A DNA stretch of 49,086 bases from Cristatella mucedo (Eukaryota > Bryozoa > Phylactolaemata > Cristatellidae): contig WPIO01000424.1 of NCBI GenBank assembly GCA_009760855.2, forward strand, positions 1 through 49,086, in the 5' to 3' direction. The notes under the pieces were generated by a model, which had not been told where the DNA came from, ran no database searches, and was given only the letters and a program-made list of their open reading frames with translations. This document shows positions 1 through 11,342 of the stretch, piece by piece (the first letter of the stretch is position 1; every line of letters begins with the position of its first letter). The position numbers and the translations under genes are program-made.

Positions 1-1330
1 GGCCTCAGAGTAAGCAGAGAGAAGTGCGCCTTCATAAAAACGATCTATTGTATACCTTGGGCGTCAAATAGACAAGAACGGCATACACCACACAGAGGAC
101 ACAGTGGCAGCCATAAAAGATGCCCTGCCACCTACGGAAGTCAGTGACCTTCGGTCATTCATACGGATGGTGCAATGTATCGCAAGTTCTTGCCCAACCT
201 AGCAAAGGTATTGCAACCCCTTGTACGAATTACTTCAAAGCCAACCTGGTGGCCATGGACTGCTTACCTATCACCGCCCACTTATTACTATCGTCGGCCC
301 TGGACTTCTGACTACTGCTACCATGCGTAAGCAGAACTGTGCGGTTGTGTTGTCTGAACACACATATAACTTCGAGTACAGATGGTCAGAATATCATGCT
401 AACGCTGATGATAGGTCTACCCAGGGTAACTGTGTCTGACAACGGACGGCAGTTTACCTCTGAGGGTTTCTTGAGTTTCCTACAAGCTAAAGGCATCAGG
501 CACTTCCTTTCGGTGCTTTATCACCCATGGAGCAATTGACTAGCTGAGCACTTTGTACAAACGTTCAAGCAGGCACATGCAGCTAGTACAGGCGATCCGC
601 AGGTGTGCATCGACCTGTTACTGTTTAAGTACTGCTCCTCTGAGAATGCCACTACCGGACCCACCCATCTCAGTGAGTGCTGGCCGAAAATCATGCACGT
701 GCCTGGACCTGGTCGTCCGGCCACTGAAGGTGCTGCCATGTCTTCATCTCCAACTTGGCCTCACAGATATGCTAATGGAGACCTGGTGTAGTACAAGGAT
801 TATCGTCACAGGACGACAATTTGGTCTCCAGAAACCATAACCACAGGCACCTGCAGTGGGATGGATTGGGTAGAGTCAGGAGATGGTGCTGACTGCATGA
901 TTCGTCACCAAAGCAAGCTTGGCTGGCAAGATTTAACGCCACACACTAACCAGGAGACCCAGGGAAGGTGTGAGCAGGATCCGGGAAGAGAAAGATCGGA
1001 GGTTGATATTATAAGCCCATCGACAGAGAGCCTCCGTGAATATTTGGAGGTAGAAACATCGAAATAATGGAGGTGGATTCGTCTCGGACAGCAGCGCCAC
1101 AGACTAAAGCCAAAATGCACTACCTACATCGACCCGTATCAACCATGGACACTCTCCTCTATACCTATGGGACTTTGTACCATGAGACCGGCGCTGTATC
1201 GGCCACTGTAGGGAAGAGAGGATGTTGGGCCCGCCTGACTTGTCCAGACTCCGCCCTCTTACGGCAGAGAACAGCCGACCAATTTCCAGCAGCTGCTTGC
1301 AAGCCCTAGCGGCTTTTGTGGTTCCCTAAT
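1..1330 (+). pseudogene. decayed Ty3/gypsy LTR-retrotransposon pol (RT thumb, RNase H end, integrase pieces)
   Basis: Broken frames read in order as a Ty3/gypsy-type polyprotein. At 1-235 there is an RT thumb-like stretch (KCAFI, then SDLRSFI). At 350-410 there is the end of RNase H, with the YNFEYRWSEYHANAD motif. At 428-700 there is the end of the integrase core, with SDNGRQFTSEGF, GIRHFLSVLYHPWSN and LAEHFVQTFKQA. Around 780-930 a tail resembling the integrase C-terminus follows (GDLV then DYRHR). The RNase H end runs almost directly into the integrase core, so a large internal piece has been deleted. Frames are interrupted by stops and shifts and no LTR is recognised. The element enters from the left edge of the window. 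It is a non-functional remnant; Ty3/gypsy is clear from the integrase motifs, but the lineage is not resolved. Confidence 0.75.
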
Positions 1331-1399
1331 AGCCGCCATCTGCCTGAACCGTCTTGATCCGTGACAGTGCGAAGAAATATAACTGCAAGTCACCTACAA

Positions 1400-1620
1400 T
1401 GTAGAAATTCAGGTCTTGCATTGGATTGAGTGATAGTATTCCAGTGCTGTTGCTTCCATCTTAGTGGCTGACTTCCTGATCGTGTCTATCTTGTTGACAA
1501 AGAAGCTAGAGAAGCGATCACCTTGATCGTCACATGGATCTCTTTGTAAGGAGCTAACCTGGGAGCGATTAACGAGATGGTTTAAAACACCGATCCACAC
1601 TCCCTGTTATTAGCTCACTC
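1400..1620 (-). pseudogene. LINE ORF2 fragment (segment between endonuclease and RT)
   Basis: The minus strand reads SQVSSLQRD followed by GDRFSSFFVNKIDTIRKSA. A segment of this kind (RFxxFFxxKIxxIR) lies just before the reverse transcriptase domain in many L2/CR1-like LINEs. Only about 60 residues remain, with no flanking catalytic domain. From 1620 to about 2000 I recognise nothing. Confidence 0.5.
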
Positions 1621-2004
1621 GCTGGGCCTTAGTTTGTTGTGAAAAGTTGATCAATACTAAATTTTAATTTTAATTCGAAGGGGCAGCGTCTGTCGGGCCG
1701 GCTACATGCCAACTAGAATGAGTCATGCAGCTATGGGAAGCCTCTTTAGTTCTGCGTGATAAATGCCTGCTATCTGAAAACCAAGGGAATAATTATTCGC
1801 GACCAGGTCCAGGGATAGCTAGATGCATTTCTGATGACTTAGACGTGGATGACACCCTGCTCTGGCAGCTGTGTATTTTTGACCAGGCATCCCCGGGTTC
1901 TCATATTTTTCAATCCTAGCGATCTCACGAGGTTGTATTCTGGGTTTTTATTGTAGTTCTCTTGAAGATTGCTGCTATGCAGCTTTTAGCACAACTTAAA
2001 AAAA

Positions 2005-3475
<1,471 letters not shown>

Positions 3476-3484
3476 TATAACAAT

Positions 3485-3600
3485 AACAATGAGAATAATA
3501 ATAATACATTTGATATCTCGCCCTCAGAGAACTCACTGTCGTTCAAGGCACTTTACACTTGCTGAAAAGGAAGCACGATCCATGCTCATTGGAAGCACGA
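3485..3600 (-). mobile_element. LINE family B 3' tail fragment
   Basis: An AATAATAATAATACATTTGAT start followed by the CCCTCAGAGAACTCA core and GGCACTTTACA is the reverse complement of the tail found at 19189-19262. Only the terminal part is present. Confidence 0.6.
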
Positions 3601-3849
3601 TGCCTGGGTGCAGACGATGCGGTTCAGAAGTAGTAGAGCAGCGCCGTTCAAGTGCCGTGCCGGGAAGGTCTCGCCGGTGGTGCGTGCAGTCCTCGCACGA
3701 CGAGCGGTTCCTTGTTGATGCAAATGCCGGCTAGCATGACAAGCAGTGGGACAAGAACTCGGAAGCCGCAAGGACAGTGGGGGGCGGTGGCACGGCGGGC
3801 AGTGAGATTGACTACTGGCAAGCGGACGCGAGCAAGGGAGCTAGGAGGA

Positions 3850-3987
3850 CGAGAACAAAGGAGGAGCAGGAGGAGGAGCAGGAGGAGGAGCAGGAGCAGG
3901 AGGAGGAGAAGGAGGAGAAGTAGGAGGAAGAGAAGGAGGAAGAGAAGGAGGAAGAGGAAGAGGAGGAGGAGGAGGAAAAGGAGGGTT
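3850..3987. repeat. polypurine GGA/GAA/GCA-rich tract
   Basis: About 135 bp almost entirely purine on the plus strand (GGAGGAGCAGGAGGAG, then GGAAGAGAAGGAGG types). Frames on both strands stay open here (Arg-rich one way, Leu-rich the other) only because of the composition. Confidence 0.9.
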
Positions 3988-4059
3988 AGCCAGACGCCGG
4001 ACGGAAAACCCAGTGGCGTCAAGAAAGCGCCGCGGTCGTATATTTTAACGACGTGACGC

Positions 4060-4583
4060 CGACGCTTCGGTGCATCAAATATGAAAGCAGACAACGATTC
4101 ACATAAATTGCTTAAACTTCATCGGGATAAAAAAGACTTTGAATACACTGGAGAGATATCTCATAACACTGGGAATGAGCTAGCTGGCGTAACTTTCTGC
4201 ACAGGCTCAGCTACCCATAAAAAATGCTACATGTAAACACGATTTTGAACATGGAAAGTCTAGGTGAGCACAATTACGGCTCGCCTACAACGGGGAAACT
4301 AGCCTACTCTTATATGCCGGTCATATTTCCTTTGCGAGAGCTTCGCTCTGATGCGGTAGGCAGCTGAAGTGTTTCCGGCTAGCTCGGACACCGACTCGAC
4401 CGTGCTGAGGTGGCTAAAAACAAACCGCAGCCAATAGCTAACTAATCGAATGGCCTGCGGCCGCAGCTTGCAGCAAATGTCGCATATGCTACTGCACTTT
4501 AACCTGTGTGCCCAATTAATGCTAGCCAACTTTTCGATACTGTGCCGATGCTCGAGGCTTTCCGTGCAGAAAGATGGAGAGAG

Positions 4584-4585
<2 letters not shown>
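4060..4585. other. unassigned stretch
   Basis: I see no conserved protein motif, RNA structure or recognisable transposon here. Frames entering from the GA repeat to the right are compositional. Confidence 0.5.
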
Positions 4586-4650
<65 letters not shown>

Positions 4651-4833
4651 GAGACACAGAGAGAGACGGACAGACAGAGAGGGAGAGAGACAGACAGACA
4701 GACAGAGACAAACGGAGACAGACAGAGGCACAGAGAGAGACAGACAGAGACAGAGAGAGACAGAGAGAGGGAGAGACACAGAGAGCCGGAGAGAGACACA
4801 GAGAGAGAAAAAGAGACAGACAGAGAGACTGAA

Positions 4834-4925
<92 letters not shown>

Positions 4926-4948
4926 GGAGAGAGAGACAGAGAGACACG
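4586..4948. repeat. compound (GA)n / (GACA)n microsatellite
   Basis: A GA run (about 4588-4640) is followed by a variable GAGAGACA/GACAGACA block (about 4640-4840) and a second pure GA run (about 4841-4922). Apparent proteins of up to 225 codons on both strands are low-complexity artefacts (Arg-Glu repeats, Ser-Leu repeats). Confidence 0.97.
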
Positions 4949-4949
4949 G

Positions 4950-6215
4950 GCGAAGAGATACTTCTTTAACAGCTCTCTGCTTTTCTACCGATGCTCATAG
5001 CCCTCTAGAACCGGTGATTGTTTTGCCGCGGACCATTTCATCGTTTGCTTATTCCTTGATCCGTTTCAACCTCTGTTCTTGCTATTTTTTCATCCTGCAT
5101 GGACCGTTTCGTTGCGCCCAAAAGTAGTTCACTCAGCTTATCCAGCAACGAAAGCTTGCCATGTTCATTTCAGTCAGGTGATGGCTAATGGATCGTACAT
5201 AAAAGAAGCCCCAGAGTGTGCTGCAGCTGGAAATCTTTGCATCTGCTATGCGAGAAATTTTTAAAAGTAAAGAGCGACCAGAGACCGTGTGTGGTTTTAG
5301 CAAACACTAAATTTGCAAAAAGATCATTTCTAGGAAAGAACCCAGTACTGGTAAGACTCTGTCTTTTGCACGAAAAACGACCAAGTTACAAAAAGTGTAA
5401 ACTACAGCAGCATTATAAATACTATTTAATTTAGCCGTTCAAAGTTTCACAGAGTACGGTATTAGTAGTCAATATTGCCATACCTCGAGGGTATATCCAT
5501 GCACTCGCCTGGTGATAACCATGTGAGGCACAGTGCTACCGCCAAGCCGTTCACTGGTCAATGGTCGATACAATTACAATGTTCAATAATGCAGCCGACG
5601 AAGTGAACGTGGGCCGTAGGAAATCCAGACAACACTAAGTGACAAACGGGTCCAATATATAGTATTTCTAAATGATTTCTATTGGTTGAGCAAGCCATCA
5701 TGTAACGAATCTTAATGTTATTGGCTTCTCTTCATGGTCACTCTCTGATCAGCCGTAGCCGATGAGGCCTTTGCAAAGACCTATTGGCCTAGGTACACGT
5801 GATACTCAGCCAATCAGCAGTGATCTGCAGCTCCAAAAATAGAAGTGGTGTCCTGAGTCAGCCAGCACTGCACTCAGGTCAAGGTGAAACCGCCCGGCAC
5901 ACCAGCCAGGAAGTGGATTCAGCCAGCAAACCATACGACACATTCATGACATAGTACAGCGAAGTGAATCGCGCCAGTTACAGATTTTACATACATTGAA
6001 AGTGTCTAATTAGAAAAGTAGATTACAAAAGTAAACCCGAGATTAGGACAGTCACGTTACTCTGAAGAGCTTTTATTGAAGAACAGCTAAAGATGTTGGA
6101 GACCAACATTGTTCAGAAACTATTGACACTAATCCTTGCTTTGCGGCCAATAGGCTAATGTCGGCTGTAGCACTTTGACACGAACTAAGCGGTAGCAATC
6201 GCTAGAATTCATCTG

Positions 6216-6253
<38 letters not shown>

Positions 6254-6430
6254 TGCGCTCGCGATTAGAAAATTGACCTTATGTCTTTAATTTATAAGAA
6301 AAAAAATGATTTTACATAGTCAAATGTTGTCCTATAAATTAAAGGCATAAGCTCCATTTGTTGATCTCGAGCACAGGAAGTACATGTATATACAGAACAG
6401 ATGCTTAATTTAGTTAAAGTTTATTTATAG
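4950..6430. other. unassigned stretch with possible promoter-like motifs
   Basis: There is no recognisable coding region. A cluster of CCAAT-type motifs (5691-5695 inverted, 5783-5787 inverted, 5810-5814 forward), an A-rich box CCAAAAATAG (5832-5841) and a TGAGTCA site (5854-5860) lies about 0.6 kb upstream of the decayed exon pair at 6436-6795. These motifs are short and could be chance. Confidence 0.35.
6216..6251. repeat. (TA)n microsatellite
   Basis: About 17 uninterrupted TA units. Confidence 0.95.
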
Positions 6431-6435
6431 ATTAA

Positions 6436-6570
6436 TGGACACCACGCTTTGGAGTGCAATGCACCAGAGGTAGAAAGTGCTCACTTCCCACTAAGTATCA
6501 GTGCACCAATTCCGAATGCGACTCCATAAGAGAACTGACGAGCGGCATAAGAGTGCTAAAAATTAATCGT
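6436..6570 (+). pseudogene. diverged duplicate of exon 1 of the SRCR gene (cytoplasmic tail exon)
   Basis: One frame is open for 45 codons between stops (TAA at 6433-6435, TAG at 6571-6573). Its centre reads KYQCTNSECDSIRELTSG, which aligns with KTQCWTAECNTEADPTSD in exon 1 at 21477-21632. Both cysteines and the EC pair are shared. Nucleotides around the first of these cysteines also align (CAGTGC in both). The distance from this CAG to the following exon-2-like acceptor is 201 bp here and 193 bp in the intact gene. No start codon lies in this frame and no donor matching GTAAG follows at the expected place. It is either a dead copy or a strongly diverged exon. Homology is inferred from the joint match with the next feature. 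Confidence 0.55.
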
Positions 6571-6699
6571 TAGCATCTGCCTTACTCGGGCATACAGTCC
6601 ACGTAATTTACTTCAGTTGACTATCGTGCATTGATAGGTCAAATACTTTTAATGCATGAGCACCTTTTAGTGTAGTGAGTATCTCTAACTGTTTTTCAG

Positions 6700-6795
6700 G
6701 TATAGCCAAGTGTACTGCTTGCCATAGGGACACATTCTTTTATCTCATCAGTTGGAATCCTTGTCTTGGTTGCAGCTGTGACCTTGCCGGCTTCG
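6700..6795 (+). pseudogene. diverged duplicate of exon 2 of the SRCR gene (membrane-segment exon)
   Basis: The acceptor CTGTTTTTCAG ends at 6699. Exactly 54 nt later comes a block (from 6754) differing from exon 2 (from 21793) at only 5 of 41 positions. It encodes GILVLVAAVTLPAS against GILVLIAAVALPAS. A GTGAG donor follows, where the intact gene has GTAAG. The second codon in the matching frame is TAG, and the end is 4 nt shorter than the intact exon, so the original reading would be broken. With the exon-1-like block just upstream, this marks a duplicated and decayed 5' end of the SRCR gene about 15 kb upstream of the working copy. I found no matching SRCR exon between here and 21 kb. Confidence 0.75.
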
Positions 6796-7053
6796 TGGGT
6801 GAGATCTTGTTTCCTCTACAGGTATTTAGGAGCAGTAACAAATAACATTTGCTTCTGATGAAGCCCTCAATGCAGGTACCCTGCCACAGCTTAATCGATG
6901 AACGATGCGCTGGAGCTGTATTGTCCACTCGTATATCCTAGCATAAGATTGTAATGACCATAAGGGGCCCTGCAAATATTAAAGACCTTCACAGGGAGGT
7001 TGGTGCTTTTTCATGATGTGACCTTAACACGGCGTCAATACATTTCTATTACG

Positions 7054-7265
7054 TGATAATAATACAATTAATACTACATTTATATAGCCCTCTCAGACAA
7101 CTTGATCTCTTTATAGGCACTTTGCTTATTCTGTGGAAGCTAGCGTGTTTGAAAGGTAGCATTCTCAATGACAACAAATAACATCTTTAGAGGCGACATC
7201 CACAGGCTCAGCTTGCAAATACGGTTAGTGAAAGCATGCTCATTCTTTAAATGCAGGTATATTTG
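7054..7265 (-). mobile_element. LINE family B 3' end fragment
   Basis: AATAATAC..TTTATATAGCCCTCTCAGA..ACTTGATCTC..GGCACTTTGC is the reverse complement of the family B tail. Sequence equivalent to that at 11440-11540 follows (CAACAAATAACAT, GGTTAGTG). Only the 3' untranslated part is present. Confidence 0.6.
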
Positions 7266-7284
7266 TTGGTATTCCATCGTAACG

Positions 7285-7350
7285 CCCACATAGTTCTCAT
7301 GGATTTTGGTGAGTTACAGACTGAGATACATTACATTATGAGTCGCCTTT
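7285..7350 (+). mobile_element. LINE family A 3' terminus
   Basis: CCCACATAGTTCTCATGGATTTTGGTGAGTTACAGACTGAGATACATTACATTATG corresponds to the last about 60 bp of family A (compare 30045-30112), with the ACATT tail. There is no coding part. Confidence 0.6.
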
Positions 7351-7367
7351 TGGATTGGCTCATCACA

Positions 7368-7520
7368 CCCTAATAATAATATTATTAATAGTAATAACAT
7401 ACTTTTGCAGCGCCCACTGATAACTTAATCTCATTCAAAGTTTCTTATAAGTGCTGTAAAGTAAGCATGATCGAACGGTTAGTGGTAAAATTCGCATTGT
7501 CAACAATATTTGCATTGTGA
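7368..7520 (-). mobile_element. LINE family B 3' tail fragment
   Basis: AATAATAATATTATTAATAG starts a reverse-complement family B tail (GCAGCGCCCACTGATAACTTAATCTCATTC), followed by the family's GATCGAACGGTTAGTGGT segment. Confidence 0.6.
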
Positions 7521-7960
7521 TTCATGTAAAATTCGTTCTGCCGCGGCATTTGTAGAGATTAACCGACCAGCACTAGCACACCCCCACCAGATGCACGCTT
7601 TCTTTGTGAGAGGTATGAATGCAAGGGAGACGAGCCACCCTTTAGCTGTTAGATAACGCAACCAGATCGGGTGATTACGCCGGCGGAGCCCTTACGGCAT
7701 GGCTACTCTACTCTAATGTTTTGGACCTCGAGTAGTGGCGTTTGACTTTAAAGACTTTGCTAACTGTGGCTAGGTGGAGCTCCGCAGCATATATAAATTG
7801 CCTGTGTAGAGTTTAATTTCTCTTAGGGCACTATGCAAGGCTACTATATTTTCATTTACTTATTTATTGGTCTGCTTGCGACTGAATGGCACGCCGAGAA
7901 GCTACCTGGACAGAATTAAAGCTGTGTCAGCTGGATTAGATTCAGCTGGTCCACATGCAG
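7520..7960. other. unassigned stretch
   Basis: No gene or repeat is recognised. Confidence 0.5.
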
Positions 7961-7966
7961 CTCAGC

Positions 7967-8012
7967 ATTTATTTACTAATGCGCAGCTTTGCATGCGCAT
8001 TAGTAAATAAAT
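7967..8012. repeat. perfect inverted repeat, 19-bp arms, 8-bp spacer
   Basis: The left arm 7967-7985 is the exact reverse complement of the right arm 7994-8012. The spacer 7986-7993 is GCTTTGCA. The right arm runs on into an ATAA repeat to about 8023. The SINE-like tail at 8020-8090 begins immediately after. It could form a hairpin or cruciform, or be paired ends of small inverted insertions. Confidence 0.95.
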
Positions 8013-8014
8013 AA

Positions 8015-8092
8015 ATAAATAAATCCTAGCTGATTAAACAGCCTCATTTTTTATAGCGACAGAAGAGCCTTGACGGCTATAGTACTGCAGAT
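8015..8092 (-). mobile_element. partial SINE (tail end only) related to those at 38443-38795
   Basis: AATCCTAGCTGATTAAACAGCC followed by TATAGCGACAGAAGAGCCTTGACGGCTAT closely matches 38443-38500. The tRNA-like head is absent. Confidence 0.55.
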
Positions 8093-8094
8093 AT

Positions 8095-10060
8095 CCGTTA
8101 GTGTAAATGATGGAAAAGGCAAAATACGTGCAGAAGCAAACAACTCTGTGCAGCGTACGGTCATTAGCTGCTCTTAAAATCGTTCGACATTTCGAACGTC
8201 TTTTCAGATAGCCTGTTCTATACCGACGACTACTGGTATACTCTCGTAATATATCGTGTCAGTATTCGGAGTTCGCTCAGAAAGAGTACTCGGAAAGAGT
8301 CGTCAGATAGAATGCTGTCTGCTTACAGAGCCCGGATGCTTCTGTGGCTCTTTTCGTTGGTACGTCTTTTCGTTCGTACAGCAAGTGTTGTGAGGGTCAG
8401 TCAAGGTCGAAGTGTTATTGGCTGCCGGCGACTGCATCGTACGTCATCGTCTCATTTCGTGAGCAAGTGAAACTGCTGCAGCTAAAACAAAAGCATTTGT
8501 AACTACTTCAGCATTTTAGTTGCTTGCATTTGAGACCGTGCCGTTTTGAAAACTTGTAATTGCGATTGCCAAGTACGTTGTAGAGAATTTTTGAAACTTG
8601 AAATTACATATGCTGTATATAACTCATTTGCACAGCGCCCTAAAAATCCTAACTCCTTTTTAGGAGCTTTACATACGCCACGGAGCACGACCGCAAAATC
8701 TCAGCCTGAGCTCGGGGTCGGGGAGAGCACCATAACCACTGCGCCGAACCAGATCGTTTAGCTTGGATCAGTTACATTTGTGTGAAACTAGGAGCTGTGA
8801 CGACGGCCTTACTATCGTAGCAGGGCTGAACACTGTAGCTGCAATGTCTCTCAAACTTCATTACTTCATCGCCTACCTCAGCACCACCGTCTGCATACAG
8901 CATTTGCCAAAGTGGTTTCGATGGAGTCTGGAGGAATTGGAAAATTCTAGAAAGCTCGAAATCTCAACTATTATGCTGGTTCCATGATAGGTTTCTCTAT
9001 TGTAACGCGAAGATATCCAAAACTTTCTTTTTGGCTTTTCTTAGAAAAGCATTACAGCTATGCATTGCAAAATGCATAGAAGCACAACAACGCTATGAAT
9101 CAATACTGGCTAAAACACAGTTTTTTCTCCTCCGTTGGGTTCAAAGTAACATTCACTGAAGCCTGGCAAGTCTTGTCAATGTAGCTGTTACAAATTTTCA
9201 CATGTCCCATGTTTTGAATAAAGAGCGACACTGCAAGAGCTAACGTTTAAATTCGGTTTCACTGCGTGCTTCGATAAGTCATCATCAAGGCATTACGCTA
9301 GTCTAGTGTCTTCGGATCTGTCACGCTCGATACCCTATTTCTATTTCAAGTGTAACGACATTCAGTGCCTTTTTAACGATTTCTTACGTCCGGCAATATA
9401 ATGTAATTTACCTCTGTTCTTCACTCAACAAATGAACCCAGACCAAGTTGGTGTAACGTAAGTAAATTTTCTATCGGTTTTTTCTTGAAATCCTAAGCGG
9501 TCTTGAAATCCTAAACTTGTTAAATATACATTAAAAATCTAGGATCTGTTTTTTATTAGTCACCCAAAATTTCAAAGTTATTGCATTCATCTACATGCAA
9601 GAACTGCAAAAAAGTAAGTTATAAACAGATATACAAATAAACAAGTTGTACGGTTTTATCGTCGATTATACTGCTTATCTAGGACAACCGGAGCAGCTTG
9701 CCCGAGTAATCAGATATCTCGATGTGGATTTTTAATGTAAGAAATTTATGAACATAGAAACATTTTTAGGTATTGTTGAGGTTCACAAAAAAGATGCAGC
9801 AAACCTTAAAAGGCAATCATAGAAAGTCTTAAATTCGAAAATTTCTGCTGGGCCAACTGTCTGTTCCAATGCGAGGATAATACTGCTCTGAATAAATGCC
9901 AGAAATCCCAAAGCATCATTTGCCAACTGTGACAACAACCATACCAATTCATTTAGAACTATACTCTTCTCTAAAACAGGATGCTGTTGTCGCAACATTT
10001 TTGGGACAGTTATAAGTGTTTATTCATTTTTTTATTGCCCAACTCTTTGTTGAAATAAGT
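8095..10060. other. unassigned stretch
   Basis: No protein family, RNA gene or transposon end is recognised. The frames here are short and lack splice-supported homology. The part near 9790-10060 may belong to the hAT remnant that follows, but I could not show that. Confidence 0.4.
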
Positions 10061-10074
10061 TGGAAAATTACCGC

Positions 10075-11160
10075 CTTTCGCAGTAAAGCCGGAATCTGAT
10101 ACACGCTGCCGTCAAAGCAGTACACGAAGGACTTGACGAACTGGCAGAGCTGCTGTAAAGCGTGTCAGAAGATCTATCAAAGAGGTTGGAAACAGGACGT
10201 GGCGCAGTACAGCTGCTTTCACGAATATTAAATTTAACTTAATACTTTAACTAGAGTTCTGGAATACTGTTTTCCGCAACATTGACAAAAGCCACAAATG
10301 GTTTCAGGATTCTACGATGAATTTTAGAGAAGCAGCAGACAATCTTGAATCCCTGAAGCAAGAACCTATTGAAGTTCGCAGCAATCTGAGTGAAACTGCT
10401 GCAAAAATTGTGAATGATAAATGCACGGCTTGGGGCATTGAAATTGAGAGAAGAATGAGGCAACCAAATGGCTTTCCGGATAGCGCAAAATAGATGCCGG
10501 ATTTACAGCTAAAGAAGAATTTATGCACGTCACGACAAAATTGAGATTGATCGTATTTAACATAATATATTGAAGCGTTTTTTGGCGTGAAGGAAGACGA
10601 CATAAAACGTAGATTCAAACTAGATGTACTCTCTAAAACGGATGCCGACAAATTGCGTGAAAGCTTCATAGATTTTGGATTGTTATACGGCAGCAACGTC
10701 AACGGTAGGAAGCGAATGTAAAGCGCCTATAGAAAGATTGAGTTCTCTGGGGGCTTAATCAAGTGCATCGTTATTAATATTATTGTTATTATTATTGAAG
10801 ATTTCAAAATTTTGCTTAAGACGAGGATTGAAAATTTATCAAAATCTCCAAGGAATCTTCTACATTTTATTGTTGCAAATGAAGATGATGTATTTTCGAA
10901 TCGGTGCGGTACTCTCAAAATTCTTCTGACAGTTGCAATATCAATAGTGAGCTGTGAATGATCTTTCAGAAACTTAAAACTTATTTTATCGTATTTGCTC
11001 GCTTCAATTGGGCAGTACCATCTTGGCAACTTGGAAATTCTCAGCAGTGAAAAGAAACATTTGCAGAAGTTTACAGCAATGTCGTCATTGACTCATTTTC
11101 TACGGTGAAGTCAGGGGAAGTCTATCACTAAGATTTCGCAAGCTTATTAAATAGACACTG
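10075..11160 (+). pseudogene. decayed hAT-type transposase (ZMYM1-like) with intact-looking dimerisation motif
   Basis: Broken plus-strand frames read as the C-terminal half of a hAT transposase of the type related to zinc-finger MYM protein 1. VKAVHEGLDELAELL is at 10111-10155. FWNTVFRNIDKSHKWFQ, then EAADNLESLKQEPIEVRSNL and GIEIERRMRQ, lie at about 10255-10470. ADKLRESFIDFGLLYG is around 10650. After an inserted LINE tail (10718-10797) the frame resumes, and at 10915-11050 it has the hAT dimerisation signature ILLTVAISIVSCE-SF-LKLILSYL followed by LGNLEILSSEK. In-frame stops (for example after SCE) make it non-functional. Terminal inverted repeats were not found. Family assignment rests on the dimerisation block. 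Confidence 0.7.
10718..10797 (+). mobile_element. LINE family B 3' tail inserted in the hAT remnant
   Basis: AATGTAAAGCGCCTATAGAAAGATTGAGTTCTCTGGGGGCTTAATCAAGTGCATCG plus TTATTA repeats matches the tail at 19189-19262. The hAT reading is interrupted before it and resumes after it. Confidence 0.7.
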
Positions 11161-11342
11161 TGTAATCACCGTATTTTTACTAAAAATATCATAATTGCAA
11201 TCTTATGAGAATAAACAATATTTATAGCGTCGTGTTTTGATGTTGAATTTCTTTTATATTACTTCCTAAAAAAATGCATTTTCAACTTTTCGAATGAAAA
11301 CCGTGAGCCATCTGTGTAGTTCGTTGCCGGGTGCACAATATC

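Noticed and set aside
3648-4094. 148- and 134-codon frames on opposite strands
   Set aside because: Both are driven by the polypurine tract (poly-Leu one way, Arg-rich the other). No signal, domain or splice pattern.
4450-5127. 225-codon plus-strand frame and overlapping long frames on both strands
   Set aside because: It consists almost wholly of a GA/GACA repeat. The same holds for frames at 2735-3011, 34200-34521, 39017-39235 and 44140-44428.
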